Assembly: GCA_021804785.1 (NCBI GenBank) | Contig: JAJZGY010000007.1 | Location: 1-62,340, forward strand | Source of the DNA: Pseudomonadota bacterium | GTDB lineage: Bacteria > Pseudomonadota > Alphaproteobacteria > Micropepsales > Micropepsaceae | Reading direction: 5' to 3' | DNA length: 62,340 bases | Shown here: positions 9,357 to 18,908 of the stretch, piece by piece | Numbering within the stretch: the stretch's first letter is position 1 | How the letters are laid out: each line of letters opens with the position of its first letter | The notes under the pieces: model-generated | The model's database searches: none | The model's input: the letters and a program-made list of their open reading frames with translations, nothing else | Told to the model about the DNA's origin: nothing | Made by a program: the position numbers and the translations under genes

Positions 9357-12047
9357 ATGCGCTCTTTTGCTCCTTCATTTGTCCGGGCCGTTGTGGCCGG
9401 GATTGCCACATTTGCTTTTGCCGGTCTCCTGGCGTCCCCTTCTGCTTGTGCGCATGCAGGCACCAGCAATGTGCTGCGCGCGACACTCAAGAACGGACTC
9501 CGGGTGGTTATCGTACGAGACACCATGGCACCCGTGGTGTCGACCTCGGTCAATTACCTGGTCGGCTCGGACGAGGCACCCAAAGGCTTTCCCGGAATGG
9601 CCCATGCCCAGGAGCACATGATGTTCCGTGGTAGCCCGGGCCTTTCGTCCGCCCAGCTTGCGGAAATCGGCGGCATGATGGGGGGCGACTTTAATGCCGA
9701 CACGCAGGAAGGCGTCACCCAATATTTGTTTACGGTTCCCGCCGACGACATTGATGTGGCGCTGCACATTGATGCCATTCGCATGCGCGGCGTGGATGAC
9801 AGCGCCAAAGACTGGGCGAAGGAACGCGGAGCCATTGAGCAGGAAGTGGCCCGCGACATGTCGAGCCCCGATTATGTGCTCTACAAGAAGCTGCGTGCCG
9901 CAATGTTTGCTGGGACGCCTTATGCGCATGATGCGCTTGGAACCCGTCCATCTTTCAACAAGACTACCGCGGCAATGCTGCATCGCTTCTATGAGCGCTG
10001 GTACGCGCCCAACAATGCAATTCTTGTGATTGTCGGTAATCTTGATCTGAAGCGCACGCTCGCTGAGGTTCGCCGGCTCTACTCCTCGATCCCGGCCAAG
10101 AAGCTTCCGATCCGTCCTGGCTATCGTCCGCGACCGGTCAAAGCGGCCACGTTGACCATGCCAACCGATCAGCCGACCGCCTCTACGATCATCGCGATGC
10201 GCATGCCGGGGCCGTCGAGCCCCGATTTTCCGGCGCTCGAAGTCCTCGCTGACGTGCTGGCGAGCCAGCGCGGGACGCTTTACGCGATGGTACCAGAGGG
10301 CAAGGCGCTACAGACAGGTTTTGAACTCAGCGCCCTGCCCAAAGCGAGCCTTGCCTATGCTGCGGCCTCGTATCCAGCCAACGCCAACGCCGCTGCAATC
10401 AAGCAGCAGATGCTGCAGATTCTGCAGAATATCCGCGAGCATGGCGTGCCACCTGATCTTGTTGCTGCCGCCAAGCTGCAGGAAAAGACCCAGGCAGGGA
10501 TGCAGAAGCAGTCCATCGAAGGACTTGCCTCACTGTGGTCCGAGGCGCTGACGGTCTATCATCTGCCGTCACCAGATGCTGATCTGAAGCGCATCGAGAA
10601 GGTGACGGTCGCTGATGTTGATCGCGTCGCACACAAATATCTTGATCTTTCGCGTGCCATCACGCTTGTGACCACACCGCGTGGCGCAGGAGCCCCTGTT
10701 GTTTCCGGGGGCTTCGGCGGGCAAGAATCGATCGTTCTGCCAAAGGACAAGGCCCCGTCGCTGCCGGCATGGGCGAGTAACGCTCTTGCGCGTCTGCGCG
10801 TGCCGCATTCCACGCTCGCGCCGACTGTGTCGGTGCTACCCAACGGCCTTACGCTCATCGTACAGCCCGAATATGTGAGTGACACGGTCAACGTCTACGG
10901 TCATATCAAGAACCGTCAGCAGACCGAGGCGCCAGCGGACAAGCAGGGCGTTGGAGGCATTCTCGATCAGCTCTTCAATTTTGGTACCAAACACATGAAC
11001 CGCCTGCAGTTCCAGGCGGCACTCGATGCAATCGGTGCCAACGAGAGCGCGGGCTCGGGTTTTGGGCTGAATGTGCCGGTCAAGGAATTCCGTCGTGGTG
11101 TTGCGCTGCTCGCCCAAAATGAGCTGGAACCGGCGTTGCCGCCTGCGATGCTGGCTATCCTGAAAGAAGAAACCGCCCAGGTTCTGGCCCAGCGCGAGCA
11201 CTCGCCGGACTATCTCACTGATGTGGCGATCCGCAAGGCTCTATTCCCGCCTACTGACCCAAGTCTCAAGCTCGCCACACCCAAGACGGTGCTGTCGCTT
11301 ACATTGGATGATGTCAAACACTACTATCACTCAGTATTCCGTCCCGATCTGACCACGATCGTCGTGATGGGACCGGTTACCCCCAACGCAGCGCGCGAGG
11401 TTATCGAACGCTATTTTGACGCGTGGAGGGCGCACGGGCCGAAGCCCCAAACCGAATTGCCGAAGGTGCCGCCAAATCGACCTGCGCGGATCGCGGTTCC
11501 GGATCCTGCGCGTGTCCAGGACAGGGTGATCATGGCCGAAACCGTTGGCCTGACGCGGTCCAATCCAGACTATTACGCGCTTAACCTCGGCAATGCAGTG
11601 CTCGGTGGAGGATTCTACTCCACGCGCCTCAGTATCGATCTGCGCAAGAATGCCGGGCTCGTCTATACCGTCAATTCGGAGCTGGTATCGGGTAAGACCC
11701 GCAGCATCTACCTCATTGCCTATGCGAGCGATCCGCAGAACGTCTCAAAGGCCAGCACGATCGCGACGGAAGATCTGAAGTCCATGCTGACTGCGCCGCC
11801 GTCAGCCGAGGAGCTTCTGCAGGCCAAGGCAATGCTGCTGCGGCAGATCCCGCTCAACGAGGCAAGCTTTGGTGGTATCGCGCAGGAGTTCATCCATCTG
11901 CATGATTTGGAACTTCCTCTGGATGAACCCACGCTTGCAGCGCGGCGCTATATGTCAGTCAGTGCCAAGGATGTTCAGGCGGCATTCCAGAAGTGGCTGC
12001 GTCCTGCCGATATGATCCGGGTCAGTGAGGGGCCTGCCCCCAAGTAG
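9357..12047 (+). CDS. Exported M16 zinc metallopeptidase, two-domain
   Basis: An 896-residue pitrilysin-type protein. A signal peptide (VVAGIATFAFAGLLASPSACA) points to the periplasm. The inverted zinc motif HxxEH is present (GMAHAQEHMMF, about His83-His87), with the downstream Glu in AIEQEVARDM. The second half, from about residue 480, repeats the fold without a zinc motif (TVSVLPNGLTLIV, GGGFYSTRLSIDLRKNAGLVYTV), the usual active/inactive pair forming the peptide chamber. ATG 9357 fits the signal peptide and AGGA at 9346. It is about the length of periplasmic M16 peptidases and is transcribed alone, ending at a terminator at 12084. It probably degrades peptides. Confidence 0.93.
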   Translation: MRSFAPSFVRAVVAGIATFAFAGLLASPSACAHAGTSNVLRATLKNGLRVVIVRDTMAPVVSTSVNYLVGSDEAPKGFPGMAHAQEHMMFRGSPGLSSAQLAEIGGMMGGDFNADTQEGVTQYLFTVPADDIDVALHIDAIRMRGVDDSAKDWAKERGAIEQEVARDMSSPDYVLYKKLRAAMFAGTPYAHDALGTRPSFNKTTAAMLHRFYERWYAPNNAILVIVGNLDLKRTLAEVRRLYSSIPAKKLPIRPGYRPRPVKAATLTMPTDQPTASTIIAMRMPGPSSPDFPALEVLADVLASQRGTLYAMVPEGKALQTGFELSALPKASLAYAAASYPANANAAAIKQQMLQILQNIREHGVPPDLVAAAKLQEKTQAGMQKQSIEGLASLWSEALTVYHLPSPDADLKRIEKVTVADVDRVAHKYLDLSRAITLVTTPRGAGAPVVSGGFGGQESIVLPKDKAPSLPAWASNALARLRVPHSTLAPTVSVLPNGLTLIVQPEYVSDTVNVYGHIKNRQQTEAPADKQGVGGILDQLFNFGTKHMNRLQFQAALDAIGANESAGSGFGLNVPVKEFRRGVALLAQNELEPALPPAMLAILKEETAQVLAQREHSPDYLTDVAIRKALFPPTDPSLKLATPKTVLSLTLDDVKHYYHSVFRPDLTTIVVMGPVTPNAAREVIERYFDAWRAHGPKPQTELPKVPPNRPARIAVPDPARVQDRVIMAETVGLTRSNPDYYALNLGNAVLGGGFYSTRLSIDLRKNAGLVYTVNSELVSGKTRSIYLIAYASDPQNVSKASTIATEDLKSMLTAPPSAEELLQAKAMLLRQIPLNEASFGGIAQEFIHLHDLELPLDEPTLAARRYMSVSAKDVQAAFQKWLRPADMIRVSEGPAPK

Positions 12048-12083
12048 GCGACCTCAGGACGTCATGGCGATATTGTGCGGAGG

Positions 12084-12115
12084 GGGCGCTGAGGTGACTA
12101 ACCTGGCGCCCTTTT
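12084..12115 (+). terminator. Terminator of the M16 gene
   Basis: GGGCGC and GCGCCC enclose a second helix AGGT/ACCT and are followed by TTTT, 36 bases past the M16 stop codon. Confidence 0.75.
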
Positions 12116-12203
12116 CTGTGCCGTCATCCCATCGCATCCATGGACCTGATTGCTTGGCAGTTTCTGGAGCGTCCATGTCTGGTGTCCTTGACCTACGGTC
12201 CTT

Positions 12204-15200
12204 TCAATGGAAGTCCCGACTTTTCGGTATTGCCTCGATATTGCGTGGGTGACGCTGGAGGGGTGCGCTGCGTCTGGCCTCATCGGTTCGTGCAGCACGC
12301 ACCGGGGCATCCAAAAGGCTGTTCAATGTATCGGAGAGATCTGTCATGTGGGTAGCGACGATATGTAGAACCAACCCCTGACGCTGCACGCGTCCACGTA
12401 CTTCGAGTAGTCTTGCGCCCAGAAGTGCATGACGATGGCGCTCAAATATATGAGGCCATACCACGATATTGGTGCTGCCGGTTTCGTCTTCGAGGGTGAG
12501 GAAGATCACACCCCTGGCGGTGCCGGGACGCTGACGCACGAGAACCAGCCCGGCAACCGCAGCGAACTGGCCATCACGCATCTGTAAAAGCTTGGCATGG
12601 GGCACGATGCCTTCGGGCAGCTGTCTGCGCAGCAGTGCCAGGGGGTGATCCTTCAAGGATAGGCGCAAGGAGCGGTAGTCGTGTAGAACTTCTTCACCAA
12701 GTCCCATTTTCGGCAGGGTGACGCCCACTTCGCGCCGCAGCATCTCCGCATCAGCATAGGCAAAAAGTGGTAACTCAGGCAGAGCCTGCCGGCTTTGCAG
12801 AGCTCCGCCATCGAGCCCCTTGACCTCCCACAGGGCATCACGGCGGCTGAGCCCCAGCGATCCAAAACAATCCGCTTCGGCCAGTTGTCGCAAAGCCTCA
12901 CTGCCAAGTCCGGAGACTTGAGCCAGATGACGTAAACCGCGAAAGGGTGTGTGCCGGGCTGCGGCCAAACCGATGGCATCGGTCTCGTGAAAACCCTTGA
13001 TCTGACGAAACCCCAGCCGCACACCACCATCTTCCAGGGTATTGTCCCAGGCGCTCGCATTGACATCGGCAGGGCGCACCATAACCCCATGCTCGCGGGC
13101 ATCACGCACCAGCTGGGCCGGCGCATAAAACCCCATAGGCTGGGCATTGAGTATGGCTGCAAGAAATGCGGCCGGATAATGGGCACGTAAATAGGCAGAG
13201 ACGTAGACAAGCAAGGCAAAGCTCGCTGCATGGCTCATGGGAAAGCCGTAATCCGCAAAACCCTCGATCTGATGAAAGCAGCGGTCGGCAAAATCACGCT
13301 GATAGCCACGCGCCATCATTCCGCCAATGAACTTGTCGCGGAATTTTGGAATGGTGCCGCTACGGCGGAACGCCGCCATTGCCCGCCGTAACTGGTCAGC
13401 TTCGGCCGGAGTAAAGCCGGCCGCGACGATGGCAATCTGCATGGCCTGTTCCTGAAAGAGCGGGACGCCAAGGGTGAACTCCAGCACGGTGCGCAGCTCG
13501 GGACTTGGCAGGTCGATGGGTTCGCGCCCCTCGCGCCGGCGCAAATAGGGATGAACCATGTCACCTTGGATGGGGCCGGGTCGGACGATAGCTACTTCTA
13601 TGACAAGATCATTGAACTCCTTGGGTTTGAGCCGAGGCAGCATTGACATCTGCGCTCGACTTTCCACCTGAAAGACACCAACCGAATCTCCCTTTTGCAG
13701 CATGTCATAGACCCTGGGACATTCGGCCGGCACACTCGCCAGCGTCAGGGCATGTCCATGATGAGCGGCAATAAGGGCAAAGGCCTTGGCAATGCAGGAG
13801 AGCATGCCAAGGGCGAGGATGTCGATTTTCAGGATACCGAGGGCTGACAAATCATCCTTGTCCCATTCGATGAAGGTACGATCCTCCATTGCGGCATTGC
13901 CGATCGGAACAAGCTCCTCAAGCAGGCCACGGGTAATGACAAAGCCCCCGACATGCTGGGATAGGTGGCGTGGAAAGCCATAGAGTTCACGGGCAAGCTG
14001 AAGGACCAGGAAAAGGCGATGCTCCGACGGATCAAGGCCAAGGGCACGCAGATCCTCTTCCCGAATGTCCTTCTTACCCCAGCCATAGAGATTGTTGGCA
14101 AGAGTACTGACCATATCCGGCGACAGGCCGAGCGCCTTGCCAACATCACGAATAGCGCTCTTGCTGCGGTAGGTGATGACGGTTGCTGCCAGACCGGCAC
14201 GATGCCGGCCATATCTCTCGTAGATATACTGTATGACCTCTTCGCGCCGCTCATGCTCGAAATCGACATCAATGTCTGGCGGTTCATCGCGCGCAGCCGA
14301 GATGAAGCGCTCGAACAGAAGATTCATGCGTGCCGGATCAACCGCAGTGATACCAAGCACGTAGCATACCGCTGAATTGGCTGCCGAACCACGTCCCTGA
14401 TAGAGAATCTGCCGGCGTCTGGCAAACTGGGTAATGTCCCATACTGTAAGAAAATAAGGTGCATAGCCAAGTTCGCCGATCAGCCTGAGCTCATAGGCAA
14501 TCTGTGTCTGGACCTTTTCGGGTATCCCATCGGGATAGCGTTCGCAGGCCCCTTCATGAGCAAGTCTGGTCAGAACCTCCTGTGGTGTTCCAGTCCCGCC
14601 GATCGTATCATCAGGATAGTTATAGTGCAGATCGTCAAGCGAGAAGCTGATCCGATCAGCGAAGCTTTGGCTGGCAGCGGCCGCTTGGGGGTAACGTTTG
14701 AACAGCCGGACCATCTCCTTGGGATTTTTCAGATGGCCTTCGGCGTTGGCAAGAAGCCGCTTTCCGGCATCGTCGATGGTGCATTTTTCACGAATGCAGG
14801 TCAGTACGTCGAACAATCGGCGCCGCTCGGGGTTGTGATAGTGCACATCATTGTGAGCAAGAAGTGCAAGGCCAAGCTCATGTGCCAGAGTGTCGGCAGC
14901 AGCGAGGCTGCGTTCAGAACGTGCGCCATAGGTCATGGCAATCCCCAGCCATACCCGCTCGGGTGCAGCTGCTACAAGTTGCGTCGCAGCTTGACGAAAC
15001 CCCGCATATGATGAGGGCAGTGCTGGAACGGCCTTGGCGCTGGCATGATCCACCTTGTCTGGATAGCCGAACGAAGCAAACATGCTGGCGGCGGGCAGGA
15101 GCACGAACAGCTGTCCCTCACTGAATTCGATGATGTCATCGAGGCCAAGATCGCACTGACTTTTGGGTGCCTTGCGATTGCCGCGTGTCAGAAGCCGGCA

Positions 15201-15467
15201 CAATCTTCCATATGCAGCGCGGTCCTGAGGATAGGCAAGGATCTCAAGACCGTCACGGGTCACAAGGCGAACACCGGGCAGCAGGCGGATGCCACAGGTT
15301 TTTGCCATGGTATGGGCGCGCACCACGCCGGCAAAGGAATTGCGATCGGCAATGCCAATGGCCGGAAATTTGAGCTCGGCAGCGCGGGCGACCAGCTCTT
15401 CGGGATGGGAGGCTCCCCGCAGAAACGAAAAATTGCTGGTTACGGCCAATTCCACATAGGCGCTCAC
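12204..15467 (-). CDS. dnaE2: Error-prone DNA polymerase DnaE2 (ImuC)
   Basis: A 1087-residue C-family polymerase. The N-terminal PHP domain begins SNFSFLRGASHPEEL and the catalytic aspartates lie in DIDVDFEHERREE. The C-terminal OB fold carries LTLEDETGSTNIVVWP, and the protein ends HPRNIEAIPKSRDFH, as DnaE2 proteins do. It performs translesion synthesis and damage-induced mutagenesis with ImuA and ImuB. The start is taken as GTG 15467, whose first two bases overlap the ImuB stop (GTGA); CGGAG precedes it, and this implies translational coupling. The frame continues to 15491 but that adds residues unlike the family. It is the last gene of the cassette driven from the LexA box at 17647. Confidence 0.96.
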   Translation of the reverse strand: MSAYVELAVTSNFSFLRGASHPEELVARAAELKFPAIGIADRNSFAGVVRAHTMAKTCGIRLLPGVRLVTRDGLEILAYPQDRAAYGRLCRLLTRGNRKAPKSQCDLGLDDIIEFSEGQLFVLLPAASMFASFGYPDKVDHASAKAVPALPSSYAGFRQAATQLVAAAPERVWLGIAMTYGARSERSLAAADTLAHELGLALLAHNDVHYHNPERRRLFDVLTCIREKCTIDDAGKRLLANAEGHLKNPKEMVRLFKRYPQAAAASQSFADRISFSLDDLHYNYPDDTIGGTGTPQEVLTRLAHEGACERYPDGIPEKVQTQIAYELRLIGELGYAPYFLTVWDITQFARRRQILYQGRGSAANSAVCYVLGITAVDPARMNLLFERFISAARDEPPDIDVDFEHERREEVIQYIYERYGRHRAGLAATVITYRSKSAIRDVGKALGLSPDMVSTLANNLYGWGKKDIREEDLRALGLDPSEHRLFLVLQLARELYGFPRHLSQHVGGFVITRGLLEELVPIGNAAMEDRTFIEWDKDDLSALGILKIDILALGMLSCIAKAFALIAAHHGHALTLASVPAECPRVYDMLQKGDSVGVFQVESRAQMSMLPRLKPKEFNDLVIEVAIVRPGPIQGDMVHPYLRRREGREPIDLPSPELRTVLEFTLGVPLFQEQAMQIAIVAAGFTPAEADQLRRAMAAFRRSGTIPKFRDKFIGGMMARGYQRDFADRCFHQIEGFADYGFPMSHAASFALLVYVSAYLRAHYPAAFLAAILNAQPMGFYAPAQLVRDAREHGVMVRPADVNASAWDNTLEDGGVRLGFRQIKGFHETDAIGLAAARHTPFRGLRHLAQVSGLGSEALRQLAEADCFGSLGLSRRDALWEVKGLDGGALQSRQALPELPLFAYADAEMLRREVGVTLPKMGLGEEVLHDYRSLRLSLKDHPLALLRRQLPEGIVPHAKLLQMRDGQFAAVAGLVLVRQRPGTARGVIFLTLEDETGSTNIVVWPHIFERHRHALLGARLLEVRGRVQRQGLVLHIVATHMTDLSDTLNSLLDAPVRAARTDEARRSAPLQRHPRNIEAIPKSRDFH

Positions 15468-16981
15468 GCAAATACTCCGTGTACGAACCAACGCGGTGGA
15501 CGAGACGCGCCATAAAGGCCGTCGCGATACATCCAGAACTTGTGGCCTGACTGGTCTTCAACGAGATAGTAGTCGCGGGTTGGACTTTCTCCGTTCCGCC
15601 ACCATTGTGGTGCGATACGTTCAGGTCCTTCAGCGCACTCGGTGCGGTAATGCAGGCCGCGCCATTTGAACTGAAGCGGCGGACCTTCGGGCAGCAGTGC
15701 CAGGACTTCCGCCGGTTCGGCGCGGGGCAGCAGCAACAGGGGCCGCAGGCCGCAATCCCCCCATATGCCCGGTGCTCCAGCCGGCTTCAGGACCATGGCC
15801 CGTTCCGGGCTATGCGTGTCGCGGCAATAGGCGCGTAGCACATTGTCGGAGCCCAGCCGGCTCGTCAGCCGGTCGATTAGCCGGGTAAGACGAGTTGCAT
15901 CCGCAGTGGTCTGGGCGAGGCCAGCCTGGAGAGGCTCGAGGGGCTGGCCGAGCGTGACATCAAGCCGGGCGGCTTCAAAGCCGAATCCGGGATCAAAGGC
16001 CTCGGTGAGTGCATCAAGTTTGAGGGCGAAGAGTTTGATGATGTGAGCAGGATCGCGGCTCGCCGATGCAAGGCGCAGGGCGATACGCAGGACCTGACCG
16101 TCGACACGAAACAGGTTCAGGCTGAGGGCTCTGGCCCCGAGGCCGGCCCGTTCAAGCAAGGGCATGAGATCCTGGGCCAGAGCGGCAGCCAGCTTAAGCA
16201 CATGATCCTGGTCGCGGATGGGGTCAGCGAGGATCGCCGAAACCCGTGCCGGGGCATGCGGCAGTATGGGTGAAAAGCTTTCTCCCACGCGTCCCAGGGC
16301 TTGATCCAGACGCAGCAGCAGTTCCTCGCCGAAGCGTGCAGCGAGGGGCGCGCGTGGCAGGTCCATGACATCGGCGATGCGCGTCAATCCTAGATGGCGC
16401 AGTGTGGCAACGGTTTGTGTGCCGATGCGCAAGGCGACAACAGGCAGAGCGCGGAGCGCCTGGGTCTGGGTTGTGCTGTCGACAATGATCTGCGCTTTGA
16501 CACCATGGCGGCAAAGGGCATGTGCCGCCCCGATACTGTCGGCCATCGCCAGCCTGACGCTTAATCCGAGCTGTGCCAGAGCCGCAGCCATGCTGTGAAG
16601 CATAGCGGGTTCACCGCCAAACAGATGGGCGCAACCGGTCATGTCGAACGTCAGGCCAGCTGCGCCATCTTCGATTTCAGGCCAGGGTGCGACATAGGGC
16701 GAAAACCGTGTGCACCACAGGTTGAGCTTGCGCAGCCTGGTTTGTTCCTGTGCGCGATTGACAGGGGTGGTGATGAGCTTGGGCACACGTGCGCGCGCAT
16801 CGCTGAGCAGTTGGCCAGCGTAGAGACCAAACTGTTTGGCGACGGGACAGGGAGCATCGAGATACCAGCCACCGCTGGTCTGCCTCACCAGCGCAAATGG
16901 TTCAGGCGGCGAACAGGCCTGAGCCTTGTTCCGGTACTCGATGCTGAACGCCGGCAGGAAGGCGCAGACATAGCGTGGCAT
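15464..16981 (-). CDS. imuB: ImuB, Y-family polymerase-like mutasome adaptor
   Basis: A 505-residue protein starting MPRYVCAFLPAFSIEYRNK. It has the Y-family fold (LTFDMTGCAHLFGGEP, then the thumb/little-finger part LTRIADVMDLPRAPLAARFGEELLLRLDQALG) but lacks the acidic catalytic pair of true Pol IV. It ends with the ImuB C-terminal region (FKWRGLHYRTECAEGPERIAPQWW). ImuB connects ImuA and DnaE2 to the beta clamp. The ORF overlaps the end of imuA by 80 bases and its stop overlaps the dnaE2 start, a tight three-gene operon. The start is favoured because the first residues match the family; a later start would delete the first strand. Confidence 0.94.
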   Translation of the reverse strand: MPRYVCAFLPAFSIEYRNKAQACSPPEPFALVRQTSGGWYLDAPCPVAKQFGLYAGQLLSDARARVPKLITTPVNRAQEQTRLRKLNLWCTRFSPYVAPWPEIEDGAAGLTFDMTGCAHLFGGEPAMLHSMAAALAQLGLSVRLAMADSIGAAHALCRHGVKAQIIVDSTTQTQALRALPVVALRIGTQTVATLRHLGLTRIADVMDLPRAPLAARFGEELLLRLDQALGRVGESFSPILPHAPARVSAILADPIRDQDHVLKLAAALAQDLMPLLERAGLGARALSLNLFRVDGQVLRIALRLASASRDPAHIIKLFALKLDALTEAFDPGFGFEAARLDVTLGQPLEPLQAGLAQTTADATRLTRLIDRLTSRLGSDNVLRAYCRDTHSPERAMVLKPAGAPGIWGDCGLRPLLLLPRAEPAEVLALLPEGPPLQFKWRGLHYRTECAEGPERIAPQWWRNGESPTRDYYLVEDQSGHKFWMYRDGLYGASRPPRWFVHGVFA

Positions 16982-17636
16982 GATCCCATTCCACTACCCA
17001 GGCACCAGGCTTGCCCGCGCGCACTCGCTCCAGTGCGACGGCAAACCGAGGGGCTGCCAGAAACCCAAGACTGTCATTTGCGGCCCGGTGCGACTGGACG
17101 CGCCAGCGCGTGACGGCCGCACTCGCCTCATGATCTTGAGGCGCGCGCAGAAGAAAGAGTGGTGTCGCTCCAGCCTCTGCTGCCAATTGCAGCCGCCGAC
17201 TTGCTGTCAAATCCAGGCCGGTGGGCCGGGTCCCGATCACTGCACCCACTGCACCTGCGCGCAAAACCTCTTCCAGCGCCCATAACTGCTCCTGGGTGTT
17301 GGCGCAGCGCAGAAAGAAAATGGCACCAGGGTCAACCCCAAAAGCCTTCAGCCCTGGACCATAAGGCAGGCCAAAATCACTATGGCGCGGGAGCACCCAG
17401 ACCAGGGGCTGGCTCCCGGCTGCGATCGTCACCAGCGCCAGCAGAAACCCGATGGCCGCAGGGGTGGCCGCATGTTCTGCCGCAGCTACCTCATGCAGGG
17501 CGCCCTGAACCAGGCCGCCGTGCAGGCAGTCATCAATTGCTGCGCAGCCCAGGGGATGACGCACACGCTCGGATTGCGTCACCAACGGCGCAATCAGCCG
17601 CTGCGCCGCGGCGAGCTTCGCCCGGCGATCTTCCAT
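16902..17636 (-). CDS. imuA: ImuA, RecA-like mutasome protein
   Basis: A 244-residue protein of the ImuA family, related to RecA/SulA. Visible are HPLGCAAIDDCLHGGLVQGALHEVAAAEH (in two blocks) and the C-terminal WVVEWDHATLCLRLPAG. The classic Walker A Lys/Thr of RecA is not present in the expected loop, as in other ImuA proteins. It works with ImuB and DnaE2 in induced mutagenesis. It is the first gene of the operon; its ATG lies ten bases after the LexA box, so LexA would block initiation directly. Confidence 0.93.
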   Translation of the reverse strand: MEDRRAKLAAAQRLIAPLVTQSERVRHPLGCAAIDDCLHGGLVQGALHEVAAAEHAATPAAIGFLLALVTIAAGSQPLVWVLPRHSDFGLPYGPGLKAFGVDPGAIFFLRCANTQEQLWALEEVLRAGAVGAVIGTRPTGLDLTASRRLQLAAEAGATPLFLLRAPQDHEASAAVTRWRVQSHRAANDSLGFLAAPRFAVALERVRAGKPGAWVVEWDHATLCLRLPAGVQHRVPEQGSGLFAA

Positions 17637-17646
17637 TGCCCACTCC

Positions 17647-17661
17647 GTTCACTTTTCGTTC
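17647..17661 (-). promoter_or_regulatory. LexA-binding site (SOS box) of imuA-imuB-dnaE2
   Basis: Perfect alphaproteobacterial SOS box GTTC-N7-GTTC (GTTCACTTTTCGTTC), ten bases before the imuA start. It implies DNA-damage induction of the whole cassette. Confidence 0.92.
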
Positions 17662-17694
17662 TAACAGCATCACGGCCGGAGCGCTGAGTCAACC

Positions 17695-18849
17695 TTAGCC
17701 CAACCAGGGAGATGGGCCTCCACCATAGGCATCGATGGCGGTAAACAGCGCACGTACCGCATGGCGCTCGTCGTGACTAAGTTCGGGGCGCCAGATGTCA
17801 AACAGCAGAATGACCCGGGTCTGGTCGCTGTTATTCCAGGCTTCGTGCTCAATTGTGTCATCGAAAACCCAGGCTTTGCCTTCGCGCCAGGCGCGTACGT
17901 CATTGCCGACACGAAAGCCGCAGCCTTCGGGCACGATCAGCGGCAGATGACAGATCAGCCTTGTATTGACGAAGCCATGGTGGGCCGGAATACGGGTCTT
18001 GCCCCTCAGCAGAGAAAACAGTGCGGTCGGGGTGCGGGATTCAATATGAGGCATGGGCAGCTGCGACAGCACGGCCATGGTCTTGGGGCAGCGTGCAGCA
18101 TTCTTCTCCTGCAGCACTCCGCTTTTCCAGAAATAGAAGGCGCTCCAGTTCGGATTGTCGCGCAAACCACGCTGAGCGTTGAAGGGACGATTAGGGTCAC
18201 CCTCCACATAAGGCACGAAGGCTCCATCCTCTTCCAGGACGGTCAGCAGCTCCGCGCGGATGTCGGTGGTAGCGGCTTCAACCTGATCGAGCCATTCGAA
18301 CTGCGCACTGGGATAGAATTGCAGCTGTGGCAGGCCAGGAAAATAATAGAATTGAGGGGCCTGCAGGTAGATCTTCTTCTTGCCGAACATCAGATCGAGT
18401 GAGAGCCTAAAACGATCGGGCTCGTCCGCATTCAGATGACCGGCCATCGCTGTACGCAAGTGCGCCTCATAGGCTGCCTCGTAACGCTTCAGCGTGTTCT
18501 GGGCACGGGTCAGGGCATCGATGAGATCTGCCGGCAGGGCGCTGCCACGGCCTGCTGCCTTCAGCGCCGCGTCGTAGAAGCTCACGGCGCCGCGGCTGTC
18601 CCCCTTGCGATCGAGAATGTCGCCGCGCAGCAGCAGGGCCCGCAAATTATAGGGATCACGGGCCAATGCCTTGTCCAGTGCATCGCAGGCTATCTGCCAG
18701 TCATCAAGCCTGTCACAGGCCATGGCCAGGCCAAGCAGTGTTGCGCTGTCCTGGGCCCCAGCCGCGATCGCGTCTTCAAACGCCTTGCGTGCGGCATGGG
18801 CATCACCGCGGCGCAGCGCCTCCATCCCCGATAGGCCTGTGCCCGACAC
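17695..18849 (-). CDS. TPR-containing aspartyl/asparaginyl beta-hydroxylase-like protein
   Basis: A 384-residue protein. Residues 1-140 form tetratricopeptide-like repeats (GLSGMEALRRGDAHAARKAF, ALARDPYNLRALLLRGDIL). The C-terminal half is an Asp/Arg hydroxylase domain with the conserved FYFWKSG, the first His in IPAHHGFVNTRLICHLPL and the second in FDDTIEHEAWNNS. These are the two His of the 2-oxoglutarate/Fe(II) site. Members hydroxylate Asp or Asn side chains, or lipid-type substrates. GTG 18849 is chosen because GGGGAG stands five bases before it; TTG 18912 and ATG 18825 are alternatives. It follows the esterase-like gene closely on the same strand. Confidence 0.85.
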   Translation of the reverse strand: MSGTGLSGMEALRRGDAHAARKAFEDAIAAGAQDSATLLGLAMACDRLDDWQIACDALDKALARDPYNLRALLLRGDILDRKGDSRGAVSFYDAALKAAGRGSALPADLIDALTRAQNTLKRYEAAYEAHLRTAMAGHLNADEPDRFRLSLDLMFGKKKIYLQAPQFYYFPGLPQLQFYPSAQFEWLDQVEAATTDIRAELLTVLEEDGAFVPYVEGDPNRPFNAQRGLRDNPNWSAFYFWKSGVLQEKNAARCPKTMAVLSQLPMPHIESRTPTALFSLLRGKTRIPAHHGFVNTRLICHLPLIVPEGCGFRVGNDVRAWREGKAWVFDDTIEHEAWNNSDQTRVILLFDIWRPELSHDERHAVRALFTAIDAYGGGPSPWLG

Positions 18850-18908
18850 CGCTGCTCCCCCATGAAGGCCGTGGATGGAAGCAATGAAAACGGCGAAGTT
18901 GTCGCTGG

